64,000 bases of DNA from Rhododendron vialii (lineage: Eukaryota; Streptophyta; Magnoliopsida; Ericales; Ericaceae). Positions 46,682-57,292 of the stretch are shown here, piece by piece. The notes under the pieces are model-generated. The model had not been told where the DNA came from. It made no database searches and saw only the letters and a list, made by a program, of their open reading frames with translations. Numbering within the stretch: the first letter of the stretch is position 1; each line of letters begins with the position of its first letter. The DNA is taken from assembly GCF_030253575.1 (NCBI RefSeq), contig NC_080569.1, positions 25,494,501-25,558,500 of the forward strand. Direction: 5' to 3'. The position numbers were made by a program, and so were the translations under genes.

Positions 46682-47224
46682 AGGGTCTTTAGGCTCCATA
46701 AAGATATCTTCATATGTATTTAGGAGGGAGACTAAATCAGAGGGTAGCTCAATGGATGTGATTTCTTGGATACTGCTCAGTTGAGCCAACATTCCTGCAG
46801 GGTGTTTGTTGAGTATGTGCTGCATCTTCTTGGTGTCTACAAGCTGAATTTCTGTAGTGTTATCTCCCTTCAATACTAATGTCTGTCCAGACATAGAGAA
46901 TTTCATTTGGAGATTCTTGAAGTCCCATAAAACTGGCCCTAAAGTTGAAAGCCACTGAACTCCTAGCACCATGTCACAACCACCCAATGGGAGCACCCTT
47001 ACTTCAGAAACAAAATTGGTACCCTGCACATTCCACTGCAAATCTTTCACCATAGCTTTACTACTAACCTTTGTCCCATCTGCCACAATCACTGACAAAG
47101 GATGGGTGGGTATTACCCTAACTCCTGTCTTTTTGGCTATTCCAAGGTCCAAAAAGTTGTGTGTGCTTCCAGAATCCACAAGTATACTTACCGCAACTTT
47201 CTTTATGAATCCCCTAATCCTCAT
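46682..47224 (-). pseudogene. Gypsy aspartic protease region
   Basis: After a stop (TGA at about 47225) the frame reads MRIRGFIKKVAVSILVDSGS, and the catalytic DSGST motif is intact. LGVQWLSTLGPVLWDF follows, typical of gypsy protease-RT linkers. The frame shifts near 46680 before RT. Confidence 0.8.
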
Positions 47225-47227
47225 AGT

Positions 47228-47464
47228 TCAATAGGTCTGTACCCCTGACAAAGCATGTACTGAGATGTGGAATTCCCCTTGACTGTCTTCTGAAGGTATC
47301 TCTTGGCGGGCTTCTTCAAAAACATCCTCCTCTTCTTCAACTTCTAACATGAAAAGTTGTTTTTTCTTGCGCACATGTCCCCTATAATACTTTTCATGAC
47401 ATCCAAAACACAGCCCTTTGGCTCTTTTTTCTTCAAAATCTTTTGGAGTAAACTTTTTGACCAT
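47228..47464 (-). pseudogene. Gypsy nucleocapsid zinc knuckle, last Cys lost
   Basis: The segment CFGCHEKYYRGHVRKKKQLF has the spacing of a retroviral-type zinc knuckle, but the final Cys position is Arg (CGC). It is separated from gag by a stop/frameshift near 47468 and from protease by a stop near 47226. Confidence 0.7.
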
Positions 47465-47469
47465 ACCAA

Positions 47470-48312
47470 CTACTTCTGTGGGTTTAGTTGTGGGTTCATA
47501 TGTTCTGGTTGGTGCTCCAGTAGAAGGAAAAAAAATCTCAAAGGTCCTCTATTCTTCTTGTTCAAGGCTTCCAAGGTCTCTTCTTGCAACCTAGCCAGCC
47601 CCATGGCCTGTGAAATGGTTTTGGGCTGGAACATTTGGACTCCCCCTTTGATCTCTTCCTTTAAACCACTAACAAAACAACTAATGAAGAATTCTTCTGT
47701 GAGACCTTTGGTTTTGTTTGCCAATTCCTCAAACTTTTCTTGGTATATTTTGACAGAACTCCACTGTCTAAGCTTAGTCAATTGACCCACAGCATCTTCA
47801 AAGGCATTATCCCCAAACCTAAGAAGAAGAACCCTAGAAAATTCTCTCCAATTGCGCAAAGTGTGGGACTTCTCAAACCACCTATACCAATGCATTGCCT
47901 TATCTTCCATATGTAGGGAAGCTAGATGTAACTTTTGATTTTCCTCGATTACATTCAACTCGAAATACTTTTCACACTTGTAAATCCAAGACTCTGGATC
48001 CTCCCCAAAAAATTTCGGAAAGTCAAGTTTCGGTTGGAACATACGAGCGAAACCCTGGTTTTGATTAGGGTTTGGAAGTAACGGAGAAGAAGAAAACGTG
48101 GATACCTTTTCTTGGATCTGTTCATACTTCGAGTTCAAAGTGGTGATCAGATTCTTGATTCCCTCCATCGTATCTTTGAAACCCTCAATCGAAGCTGCTT
48201 GTCGATCCGTAATGTCGGTAAAACGCTGGATGGATTCATTAGTAGTGTCTGACAATTTCCGAACTGATTCATCCAATCGTTTGATCTCCTGAGCACGAGT
48301 GTTATCCGCCAT
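47470..48312 (-). pseudogene. Gypsy gag (capsid)
   Basis: Starts at MADNTRAQEIKRLDESVRKL (ATG at 48312, just inside the primer site) and contains the retrotransposon gag core (WIYKCEKYFELN, ALHW-type AMHWYRWFEKS, LLLRFGD). A frame change near 47520 turns the end into LLEHQPEHMNPQLNPQK. The upstream extension to 48354 lies over the primer-binding site and is not used. Confidence 0.8.
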
Positions 48313-48354
48313 TGTGCGATCTCCACAGTCAGAGGAGCGTGGCTCTGATACCAC

Positions 48355-48647
48355 TGATACAATCTTTTACAGAGAGAAAAGCTCAAGAATCGAGCTTGAA
48401 TTGTATTATTGAAGGTAAAATTGAATTACGGGAGAGATGAGAAGAGAGAATTAAAGGAGAGTGGAGAAGAGAGAGAGATGAGAGAGAGCAAGAAAATGTG
48501 AATACCAGCCTACCCCGCTCTTCCCCAATTCTCGATTATATTCTCTTCCTCTAACCGACTAACAACCCAACAGAATTACAAGAGCCAGAATTACATCAAA
48601 AGTCCAAAATGTCTAAGTAATTACAATAAAGCCCTCCATTCCTATCA
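48355..48647 (-). repeat. 5' LTR of the gypsy element
   Basis: Pair of 43679-43971. The primer-binding site TGGTATCAGAGCC lies directly beside it on the element's strand. Confidence 0.95.
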
Positions 48648-49070
48648 AAAACCTGGGTCTTGACGGCGTCTACGATTGGTAAGAAGGAGAGAACGTGGTG
48701 GAGTAAAGAGTCGGGCAATGCGGTGAATAGGTCGACGGCAGGTTTCCTCCTCCGCTGTTCCGGCGATGATTCGTCGGAAACTAGGCTTACGTGCCTGTTT
48801 CTTTTCCCACGGCGACGGATGGAATGAGAGTTTTCACCGATAACTTGGCGGTCGGAATCGGAGTTACAACTGGATTCGGATACCTGGCGGTCCGAACCGG
48901 AGTTTTCACTGTGTTCGGAATCGGAGTCGTGAATGCTCTGTTGTCCGAGGGGGCGGTCGTCGGAATCGGCGCTGCTTTCGTATTCGCTTACAGAATTGTG
49001 CTCACTGTTGCTTGGCGACGACATGGTTTTTCGAACTCACCTACTGTTTCAGGATTACTGTTTCTGAAAG

Positions 49071-49080
49071 CTAGGGTTTT
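49071..49080 (-). promoter_or_regulatory. Telo-box-like motif upstream of locus D
   Basis: CTAGGGTTTT (AAAACCCTAG on the gene strand) about 50 bp upstream of the start codon, preceded by the leader GAAAG shared with other loci. Confidence 0.45.
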
Positions 49081-49454
49081 AAAGGAGTAGAAACAACGAT
49101 CGAATTCCAAAACGAGAGAAACAACCGAAGAGAGAACTAGGGTAACGTTTGCGGAGAGTGACAATGAGCAGAGGGAGAAATAAAAATGAAGAAATAGAAT
49201 AATTATTATTAAAAAAAAAGAAACTGATATTGGTATTTCAAAATTAATGGAGGCATCCAAAAAATAAAGGAAATTAGCTTTTGAAATTATACTAATTTTG
49301 AAGTGCATGCATAATTTTTTGAAGTGTCAACATTTACCAAAGAATTAGGGTAATATAATTAGAAAACAAAAATAAAGTTAAAATGAAAAACGAAAAAAAT
49401 CCCAAATCTCATCATTTTGGTGAGATTGGATGAGAAATGGAAAAGGGCCGATTA

Positions 49455-49825
49455 AATTTTTTTTCTGAGCTGCACTATCCACGCAAATTTCGATGTAGGT
49501 TCCACTACGGATCCCACATAAATAATTCGATCCGATGATAAATGTAAAACATTTTTTTGAGAATTTTTGTGAAAAATTAGCTTAATCTAGTACTTATATG
49601 AGTTTGATCCAATTATCTAACTTTTCATTCGAATTTCAGGATAATAAAAAGTTAGATGATTGGATCGAGTATCTATAATTATCGAATTTAGCTGATTTTT
49701 TTGCAGGGGTCCTTAAAAAAATATTTTATATTTAATGAGTTGTTCAAATCATTTTTGTGGGACCCGTAGTGGGCCCCACATGATGATCTGTGCATAATAT
49801 GTGTTTGAAAAGTCTCTGTAAATAG
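49455..49825. mobile_element. Foldback MITE
   Basis: Palindrome centred near 49635 (AACTTTTCATTCGAA facing ATAAAAAGTT). Arms carry GATCCCACATAAATAATTCG on the left and ATTTTTGTGGGACCCG on the right, with GGGCCCCAC outside, as in the 14150-14540 element. Ends approximate. Confidence 0.6.
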
Positions 49826-50559
49826 ACTTTCTATATTTTTTTTCCATACTTTTCTCTCTATTTTCTAATTAACCAAACTGTTCCATCCAAATAAGGAATT
49901 TTACGAGAAATCGTAACTTGTTCTTTTCTTTTCTTTTCTTATGGAACCCCTTTATATTGTGTATATTTATACCCTCTGTCAGGATCCTAGGGAAAATGGA
50001 GGAAAAGAAAGAAAGTTTTGAAAACATCTCAATGGTTTTTTGTTCTTAGTTTAGAGAAAAAGAAAGGAAATATGGAAGAATATTGTAAAACAATCATTCA
50101 ATCACGACAAACACTTTTTCAAACACATAAACAAACGTTCTCACATGTAGTATGGGTCACACACTATACACCTCTAATGTGTGTGGGTCACACAATACAT
50201 GTGAATGTGTTTATGTATTTATTTGTGGTGTTAGCCTATAAAAAAATAATTTGTGGTGTTAGTATTTTTGGCAAAACAAATTATAGAGGAGGAAAAGAGG
50301 TAGAAGAAAATAGGAGAGAAAATAAAACTTTATAAGTGGAAGGGATTTTTCCTTAATTTCTTTTCATTTCCCTCTTGAAGCCAAACAAAAAAAATTATTT
50401 TCCCCTTAGTTTCTTTGGACAACCAAACAAGAGAAAGTAACATATTTTCTTCACAATATTGCTCCTCTATTTTTTCTTTCTTTTTTTTTTTTTTTCCTTT
50501 CCACAACTTCCAAACAAATTGTTGGGTTTATAAATCTGCTCGTAGTAGATAGAAACAAT
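49826..50559. other. Gene-free stretch
   Basis: AT-rich with poly-T and a TTTTC microsatellite near 49925. A TGGGTCACACA motif repeats near 50155 and 50185. No supported gene. Confidence 0.4.
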
Positions 50560-50723
50560 TTATTAATTTCTATTTTTTCACAGTTTTAGGGTTGTAGGAG
50601 TATCTAAGTCGACTATAATTAGCTATTGTTAAGGAGTATTGGGTTATTAATCTCTATTTTTTCACAGTTTTAGGGTTGTAGGAGTATCTAAGTCGACTAT
50701 AATCAGCTATTGTTAAGGAGTAT
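50560..50723 (+). repeat. 84-bp tandem repeat, two copies plus a displaced third
   Basis: Two copies with a period of 84 bp contain CACAGTTTTAGGGTTGTAGG and AGTATCTAAGTCGACTATAA. A diverged partial third copy (AGTATCTAAGTCGAATATAA) continues at 51531 on the far side of the inserted LTR. Confidence 0.75.
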
Positions 50724-51535
50724 GGGGGGGGGGGGGGGGGGGGGGGGGTGGGGGGTGGTTGAAACAATCTTGGACCCTCTTTCTTCTTTTTGTTGAACGG
50801 TGGATGAGTAGAACGGTGGACTGTGTACCTACAAACCGGAGGGGGATGTTCCTCCGGAAAGAAGCTCCAACGAACAAGTCAGTAGGCCGTGGAGGAGTAA
50901 GAAGACAAAGAGAAGTTTATTAAGAAAGTGAAGTGAGTGAGAAGAGTGTTTCTTAGCTTTTTTCTCAAACCCTTCTACGTGGAGGGGTAGTCTGCTATTT
51001 ATAGGCAAGGCTTGGAGTGTAGGGCAAGCAGGTCGTGCCTCCCACGCATGTTGTACTGTTTAGATGACATCAAATGAACAACGCCTCCAATAGAGTGCAT
51101 GCGCTAATGTCAGAGACGTCACTTCAGTCACCAGTGGAAGCTTCTAGAAGATTCCCAGCAATCGCAGATGAGCATCGTTAACAGGAAGATATTTTTCCTC
51201 CGAGCGACGACATTCCCGTCGAGCGAAAGCCTATCCTGCCAAACGATTGAAGGGCATGACGAGAGACCAACCGGCGTGAACGTAAGGAAAAATAATGAAT
51301 ATGCTCGGTAAATCCGTTGGGGGTCGGCACACGCTTCGACGAAGAAGTGGAGTACTAGTGCCCCTCGTGTCATGGAATAACGTTACAAATGAACTGAGAC
51401 AACCGAACGCGGGACCTACCACGTGGCTTTGAGTACGAGGAAGTCTTGGGGTGACGTGCCCAGAACTGGTACTAGGTTTGACTCTGACGTCATTGACCTC
51501 TCCGAACTATGGCTATTTCGGCCCAATACAAGTAT
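50719..51535 (-). mobile_element. Probable solo LTR with TSD AGTAT and poly-G junction
   Basis: AGTAT occurs at 50719-50723 and 51531-51535, exactly where the third tandem repeat copy is broken. On the minus strand the insert starts TGTATTGGGCC and carries a TATA-like CTATAAATAGC near 50998, as an LTR promoter would. Its other end is GTTTCA followed by C-rich sequence that includes a 25-G run on the plus strand (50724-50748). There is no primer site or coding region, so it is read as a solo LTR. Whether the G-run belongs to the element or arose later is unclear. Confidence 0.6.
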
Positions 51536-52099
51536 CTAAGTCGAATATAATTGGATATTGTTAAGGAATTCGAGTCGCAAATATTTGTCGGTATATACCA
51601 CTAACATTAGTGGTTCAGAAATTAAAGGTGCATTTTGTCCATGGTCATCTCTCCTAAATAAAATAGCATCTGAAGGCTCGCATGCTTTTGTTGCAAAATC
51701 TTCCAAAATATTCCTATCCGACGCACACTAGTTAAACACGAGGTCTTGTATTATTTAGAGCTCGTTTGGGTGCGTAGTTATGAATTTTCGATTTTCAATT
51801 ATGAATGTTTAGGAGTCAGATATTTTTCCAAAAATAGGAAAATAATTTGGAGAGAAACCAAATTCACTCGTTCAGGTTATCTTTACTACTTTCTTGGTAT
51901 ATTGCCTAAAGAGAAAAAGAACCCGTTTATAGATACCAATAGTCAATATCCATAATATCCGGTGAAAATAATAGGCATTATAGGTGTAATCATTACATGT
52001 TTCCTTAAATAATTGGAATCTCCAAAAAGAACTCTCAATTTGGAACGGAGGGAATATTTTCCGTAATTAGAAGGGTGTCAATGCAACTTTATGAAAGAA
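51536..52099. other. Gene-free stretch
   Basis: No supported gene. A one-sided Stowaway-like end (TTTGGAACGGAGGGAATA) is at about 52039. Confidence 0.4.
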
Positions 52100-52322
52100 T
52101 CTATTTCTAATATATAAAGGGAGAATGCCTTTTGGTGTGGACTCCAAATTGAGGCTGGCTCACATTTTTGTTGACAAAATTGTCCCCCAAAAACTTTTTA
52201 TCCTAGATATCTATTCTAATATATAATAGGAAAGTACCTTTTGGTGTGGACTAAAAAATGAGCCTGGCTCACATTTTTATTAACAAAATTGTCCCCAAAA
52301 AACTTTTTATCCTAGATATCAA
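52100..52322 (+). repeat. Tandem duplication (~115 bp), possibly Helitron-type ends
   Basis: Two copies begin TCTAATATATAA, continue through CCTTTTGGTGTGGACT and GCTGGCTCACATTTTT-like sequence, and end in ACTTTTTATCCTAGATATC. AT-rich starts of the TCTA type after an A are seen at plant Helitron 5' ends, but no CTRR hairpin end was found, so this is only a possibility. Confidence 0.5.
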
Positions 52323-52793
52323 GCACTCTACTTTGTATGTAACCGTGAGGGGCAGATATGGAAACCAATCCAATAAGGCAATAACTGCTCCCATTTTCTC
52401 TCTTACCGAACCTCTCCCAATTTGGAAACTGCCCCCACAATTTTGTGATCTCTTTCTCCATCCAGTAGTTTTCTTCTACAAAACAAAGGTTAGATTTAGT
52501 GCAGTAAATTTTCTCACATGGGAGTATGGAACCTAAACTGGGCTCTTTTGTCGTGAGTCCAAGTGTGAGAACCCCGCGTCTCGGTAATTCAATTGGGTTT
52601 AATCATCTTCATCGTTTAATGTATGTTATGTGTTCGAATGCGTCCCGGTAATTCAAATGGGTAATTTGGGTTCATCATATATCTGCATCATCTTCAATTG
52701 GGTTTCATCCATTTTAAATATCTTAGGTGTTTAGTGCATTATATTTTTCCCCTTTCCGCGTGCCGGTGATTTTATGTGTATTTCTATTAGAAG

Positions 52794-53040
52794 TCGGAGC
52801 ATACGCGATGCGTGTGCCGTGTGCAAGTTGAATTTGATAAAATAGACACAATAGGTTGCACACGCATTGCATGTGCCCCAACATCTACGTTTGACAAAGT
52901 AGGCGGTACTAGAGGCCGGAGTACACGCGATGCATACGTGCGCAAGTCCAATTTTGCAAGTTTCGTCAAAAATAAAACGCACACAGCGGTAAGCTATTAT
53001 GCATGTAAGATTGGACTTGCACACGCATCGCATGTGTTCC
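52794..53040. repeat. Cluster of inverted CGATGCGTGTG motifs
   Basis: Four related segments of 20-30 bp alternate in orientation: CGGAGCATACGCGATGCGTG (52795), GCACACGCATTGCATGTGCC (52857), CGGAGTACACGCGATGCATA (52917) and CACACGCATCGCATGTGTTC (53018). The outermost pair are inverted repeats of each other, so the region could form a hairpin about 245 bp across. Its nature is unknown. Confidence 0.5.
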
Positions 53041-53084
53041 GACCTCCAGTGAATTCTTACGCTCATTGAAAGGATTCAAATTCT

Positions 53085-53240
53085 ACTTCAGACTTTTGAA
53101 GGAAGATGAAGAAGATTTGCAACTCTGTTCAGACGAAGAAGATTTGCAACTCGGTCCTCTGAAGAAGATTTGTGACTCAGTTCAGACGAAGAAGATTTGC
53201 AGCCTAGCGTTTTCAGACGACGCAGACGAAGAAGGTCAAA
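53085..53240 (+). repeat. Short minisatellite with GAAGAAGATTTG units
   Basis: Four units of the type GAAGAAGATTTGCAACTC, each followed by a GTTCAGAC-like spacer. The open frame 53066-53287 through it (EEDLQLCSDEEDLQL) is repeat-derived and not supported as a gene. Confidence 0.6.
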
Positions 53241-53496
53241 ATTGGCAACTTGGTTCCTTTCTCATGAAATCTCGCCACAATTGGTGAGAAACGAAATGGG
53301 CAACTAAGGGGTTTCTCATTCTCCCCATTTCTCACCCTCTCTCACCATTTTAATCATCCAAATGTGCGAAAGAATCACTTCTACCTCCATTTCTTTTCCT
53401 TTCTCTCAAAATCTCTCAATCCAAACGAGCTGTAACTCTTCGCGCGAAGAGTTTTTTTAAAATTTGGACCGTCCAATAAACTTTGGACAGACACAA

Positions 53497-54598
53497 TTCA
53501 GTTATGGGAAATTTTTATAAATGGTCCCTCTAGTTTCCATGAATTTTCATTTTCGTCCCTCTAGTATCAATTGTGTTACTTTTAGTCCTATAATTTGCAT
53601 TCTGTCTCAATTTCGTCCCTCTCACTTACGGCGTTAATGAAACAAACGGAATTGGAGGACAAAATTGTCATTTCTCCTCACAGAGGGACTAAATTGAGAT
53701 TTCATGCAAACTAGAGGGACTATTTCTATAATTTTGTTTTTTACTTTTGTTTTTGTAAATAAATTTAAAATACATCATATATAATATATTTCTCATCTCA
53801 TTTTATAGTGAATAATAAAATATATGTTGAAATTTTGTAAAGTTTTTCTTATATACATCACAAAAAATATGAGAAAATTCAAAAAACAACCCTTATGTTA
53901 ATTGTCTTGGTCTTGTATTTTTTTTTCAATTGAATTTTCACTATCGTTATTTTTTTTGTCATATGATTAAAACGAAAAAGTTGTTCAGTAGTATTTAGAA
54001 ATTTTGTAATTGTGTTTAATTAAGCAATGAAACACTATTAAATATTAAGAGATCAAATACATTAAAATATGGGTATAAGTGTATTTATTTTTGGACTTAC
54101 TCATAAGATCACTCATATAACAAATAAACACGGATTTTAAACATTTTTTTATTGGGTGAAAAAATAAGAAAATTATAAGAACATGATACAAAGACATTAG
54201 CTAAGGGGTTGATTTGTGCATTTTCTAATATTTTTGTAATGTGTAATGAAATATAAATTTTTCAATATAGTTTGATTACCCAATAAAAAATAATTCAGTT
54301 GTCAAATACATTTCTTATGGTCTTTTTTAATTTATTTGCAAAAAACAAAAGTAAAATGTAAAATTTTAAAAATAATCCCTCTGATTTGCATAAAATTTCA
54401 ATTTGGTCCCTCTGTGAGAGAAAATGACAATTTTGCCCTTCAATTCCGTTTGTTTCATGGACGGCGTCAGGGAGAAGGACGAAATTGAGATGGAATGAAA
54501 ACTATAGGGTTAAAAATGATACAATTAATAGTAGAGGGACGAAAATGAGAACTCGTGCAAACTAGAGGGACCATTTTTAAAAATTTCCCTTCAGTTAT
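53497..54598. mobile_element. Non-autonomous Mutator-like element, 9-bp TSD TTCAGTTAT
   Basis: A perfect 9-bp duplication TTCAGTTAT (53497-53505, 54590-54598) flanks 1084 bp (53506-54589). The terminal inverted repeats are long (about 250 bp, imperfect): GGGAAATTTTTATAAATGGT on the left mirrors the right end, and CTTTTAGTCC- and TTGTCATTTCTC-type blocks are mirrored deeper in. Long inverted repeats with 9-bp duplications define Mutator-like elements. The centre is AT-rich and non-coding. Confidence 0.9.
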
Positions 54599-55669
54599 TC
54601 ACCTCCGTAAACCACTATTCACGGAAAGCTTCGTAAAATAGATTTGCCATGCAATATAAATAGTACGGAGTCATTCCTTTCGAATTTTGCTAGCATGCCA
54701 AATTTCCAAGAATATGGTTGGGATTTTTTTTGGGGCGGGATAATTTTGGAGAACACTTTTTGTGGCATGACTTAAAAAATTGGGAGACATCAAAATGATG
54801 CTCTCTCTTTTTATCCATACAAAGTCTAATATAACTATATAAGAGAATTGGTCAAGTTTTGGTTTCTGACTTGTCCATCGCTATATTGTTGTGTTGACGA
54901 AAATGTCTTTGATTCCATTGGGGTTTTTTTTTTTTTGTTGTTGCTGGCAGGGCCGACCCAATCCCAAGGCCCAGGGGCTTGGGTTGGACATCCCAAAAAT
55001 GCTAAATTTTAGGGGCACGTACTCTACTAATTTTCTTATTTGGATTTGAGTAAAAGTCTTTTGTAGCCCAATAAAAGGAAAAAATGGCCCATTCCAAGCT
55101 AAAATAAAGGCCCACACGGATCCAATGAAAGAAGGGCAAAAAAAAACTCGGTGGCACTTTTGTAAATAGGAGATCTAGACGGTCCATTTAATTTTCGAAA
55201 CAAACAAAACCATCTCTCAGTCTCACGTTTTTGCCCAAAACGGGAAAAAAAAATTTGAATGAAAAACAAAGAAGGATTTTCTAAGAAAGGCCCTGAAATT
55301 GAACGAAACTAAGAAGGGTTTTCTTCCCTTTTCCTAAATCAGCTCACCATCACCACACCCGACACCACGGGCCACCGGCCATACCACCAGTGCTCCAGTC
55401 CATGTTCACCATTGGAAGAACAAGGGTTTACTTTTTGTCTTGGTTTTTTAAGAAATGAGGTCATTGGTCCTAGAAACAACCACCGGCGAGATTATGTAAC
55501 TGACTAACTGTGTAAATCTCTCTTCATTTTTTAATTTTTTAAGCTTTCGAGGTTTTTTTTTTTTTTTGATTTAAGCTTCCAAATTTTTTTGTTCTAAGGA
55601 CACTTTTTTTTTTATTAGGCCTTGGGCACTAAAAATTCTTGGACCATCTGTGTTTTGGTAATTTTGGTC
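54599..55669. other. Gene-free stretch with repeat ends
   Basis: A hAT-type left end (CAGGGCCGACCCAATCCC, about 54950) has no clear partner. AT/T-rich elsewhere. No supported gene. Confidence 0.4.
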
Positions 55670-56672
55670 TTTGCAAGTTGGTGGTTTTATGGCTTGTCCA
55701 CATGCTTTCATCTGCGACAAGCTGGATTCAATAACTAGGAACTATTGGTGGAAAGGGGACTCGGAGGATAGGGGAATTTGCTGGGCTAGCTCGGATAGTA
55801 TTGCTCTGCCTAGAAGGAATGGAGGGTTGGGCTTTCGCAACTTTGAAGCCTTTAATCTTGCTCTGTTGGCTAGGCAAGGGTGGAGACTCCTAATGAACCC
55901 CCAAGCTTATTGGGCTACGTTCTTTTTTGATAAGTAGGTAATTTATTAACAATAAGGCATAAAGGAAATGCCGCCTGTACACAAGAGAGGCCACACAAGA
56001 CAGAAGGCCCTAGCCTTATTGGGCTAGGTTCTTAAAAGGCTTTGTTTTCCAAATACTTCTCTCCTCAATGTCAGCAAGGGCTGCAACGTTTCGTGGGCAT
56101 GAGCGATTATTCTCCCAAGGTAGAGAAGTCTTGAAGCAAGGTCTTAGAAAGCAGGTGTTTAATGGTGAGTCTACCAATTTTTGGGAAGATACGTGGATCC
56201 CTTCTTTGCCAGATTTTAAAGCTTAATTCAGTCAATTCCGTGCGAAGTGGGATAGTGAAGGGGTGTGATGCTATGGATGTTCCGAAAGGGGAGTGGAAGC
56301 TAGACCTGCTCAAACGTCTAATTTCGAAGGAGGGATTGAGGGCGATCTCTGCTACTCCAGTGCCTTTGGTGCAAAAGTCAGATGTTATGGTTTGGCATTT
56401 TAATCCAAAGGGAAATTACACAGTAAAGTCAGGTTATCAGATAGCTTTTGATCTCCAAAAAAAGCCAAAGAAAGGAGAAGCCAGAGCAATCTTTTAAGGC
56501 TGATCCGAAGGTGTGCGAAATTTTTGGTGGAAAGCGTGTAGAAACATTTTGGCTTCTAAGGAGAATTTTTTTTCCCAGAAAATGTTCTCCTACTCCTTTG
56601 TGTCCGCTGTGTGAGAAAGGTGTGGAGTCAGTGGAACATCTCCTGTTTGTGTGTGACTGGTGTTTTGTTTGA
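55670..56672 (+). mobile_element. LINE ORF2 3' end remnant (zf-RVT)
   Basis: Frames on the plus strand give consecutive pieces of a plant LINE ORF2 C-terminus: NYWWKGDSEDRGICWASSDS with RRNGGLGFRNFEAFNLALLA, then VFNGESTNFWEDTWIPSLPD, then MVWHFNPKGNYTVKSGYQIA. It ends with CPLCEKGVESVEHLLFVC, the zinc-binding CxxC...H...C signature of zf-RVT. Frameshifts and stops separate them; a short unrelated insert (about 55929-56010) lies inside. No promoter or poly(A) tail is clear. Confidence 0.78.
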
Positions 56673-57292
56673 AGGAGGCCTTCAAGTTTGCATGAACGCC
56701 CTTCATCTAGGGTTCTGAAATGGACTTCATCTGTTATTGGAGAGTTCCAACTCAGTTGATGAGGCGAGAGAGCTGATCAGCAAGGTTGCCAACCTTGGGA
56801 AAGCCAGAAATGAAGCAACTTCCAATATCTCCTCTAAATTCATTGGCAACTATGGCTAAAATTGTTGCATACATGATGCAGTTTTATTCCAAGGCGAAGT
56901 GAGCAAAGGGTATCTCAAGAAGTTCAGGGTTGGGTTCCCCCTCCAGATAAACAGGTTAAGGCCAATTGCTTCTCCCGGTATCTAAACTCATGATCCCATC
57001 ACCACCGGGGATAAGTCCAATTATCACCTTAGACAATCTACATCAGTAACACAGTTACTTGTTACTACTGTAATAAATCCAACCCCTTTACAAAAAACAA
57101 TAAATAGCGATAAACCATTCACACCCAAAATAGTTAAAAAGCTTAACCAGTCAATATTAACAAGACATCCAATTAAAGACAGCATGTTTCAAACAAGAGA
57201 GTACAAACTAACAATAAGCTAATAACTAAAGAAGAAAAATGAATCCTAAGTTTCACTAGGATATTGAAAATTTCTTGAGTTGACTATCAATT
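56673..57292. other. 3' flank of locus E
   Basis: No supported gene. The part from about 57110 (CCAGTCAATATTAACAAGAC onward) resembles the flank segment AACAAGTTAATATT...AGACATCC after loci C and D, so it is probably 3' UTR of locus E. Confidence 0.45.

Larger units (their letters stand above)
43674..48652 (-). mobile_element. Ty3/gypsy chromovirus retrotransposon, TSD AAAAC
   Basis: The 4969-bp element has 293-bp LTRs at 43679-43971 (3') and 48355-48647 (5'), identical in length and differing at three transitions. The primer site TGGTATCAGAGCC is inside the 5' LTR, and a purine tract (AAGGGGAGGGTAA) abuts the 3' LTR. The order gag, protease, RT, RNase H, integrase, chromodomain-like tail fits the chromovirus branch; its small size and LTR length would suit the Reina clade, but that is a guess. 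AAAAC flanks both sides (43674-43678, 48648-48652). The coding region is dead: multiple stops, at least two frameshifts and a deletion in integrase. It interrupts the F-box of locus D. Confidence 0.93.
41660..49024 (-). pseudogene. Locus D: F-box/LRR/FBD pseudogene split by a gypsy element
   Basis: The N-terminal half of exon 1 (49024-48648, MSSPSNSEHNSVSEYES onwards, ending inside the F-box) is separated from the LRR half (43678-42945) by a 4.97-kb retrotransposon with TSD AAAAC. The gene was damaged in other ways too. Beside the insertion, about 70 bp that encode WLHLWTYIPSLVF-like sequence in the paralogs are missing and the frame shifts. The conserved WNSLK tryptophan codon is TAG (near 43370). 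Exon 2 is absent: intron sequence near 42045 jumps to intron sequence near 42105. The FBD exon (41941-41660) has an in-frame stop near 41730 and an internal deletion. The donor at 42945 is intact. Upstream leader and telo-box motif are retained. Confidence 0.88.

Noticed and set aside
50560-50723. Possible CRISPR-like or functional tandem array
   Set aside because: Only two full copies, no spacers; ordinary tandem duplication in a plant genome.
53066-53287. 73-codon acidic frame
   Set aside because: Created by GAAGAAGATTTG tandem repeats; no homology that I recognise and no gene context.
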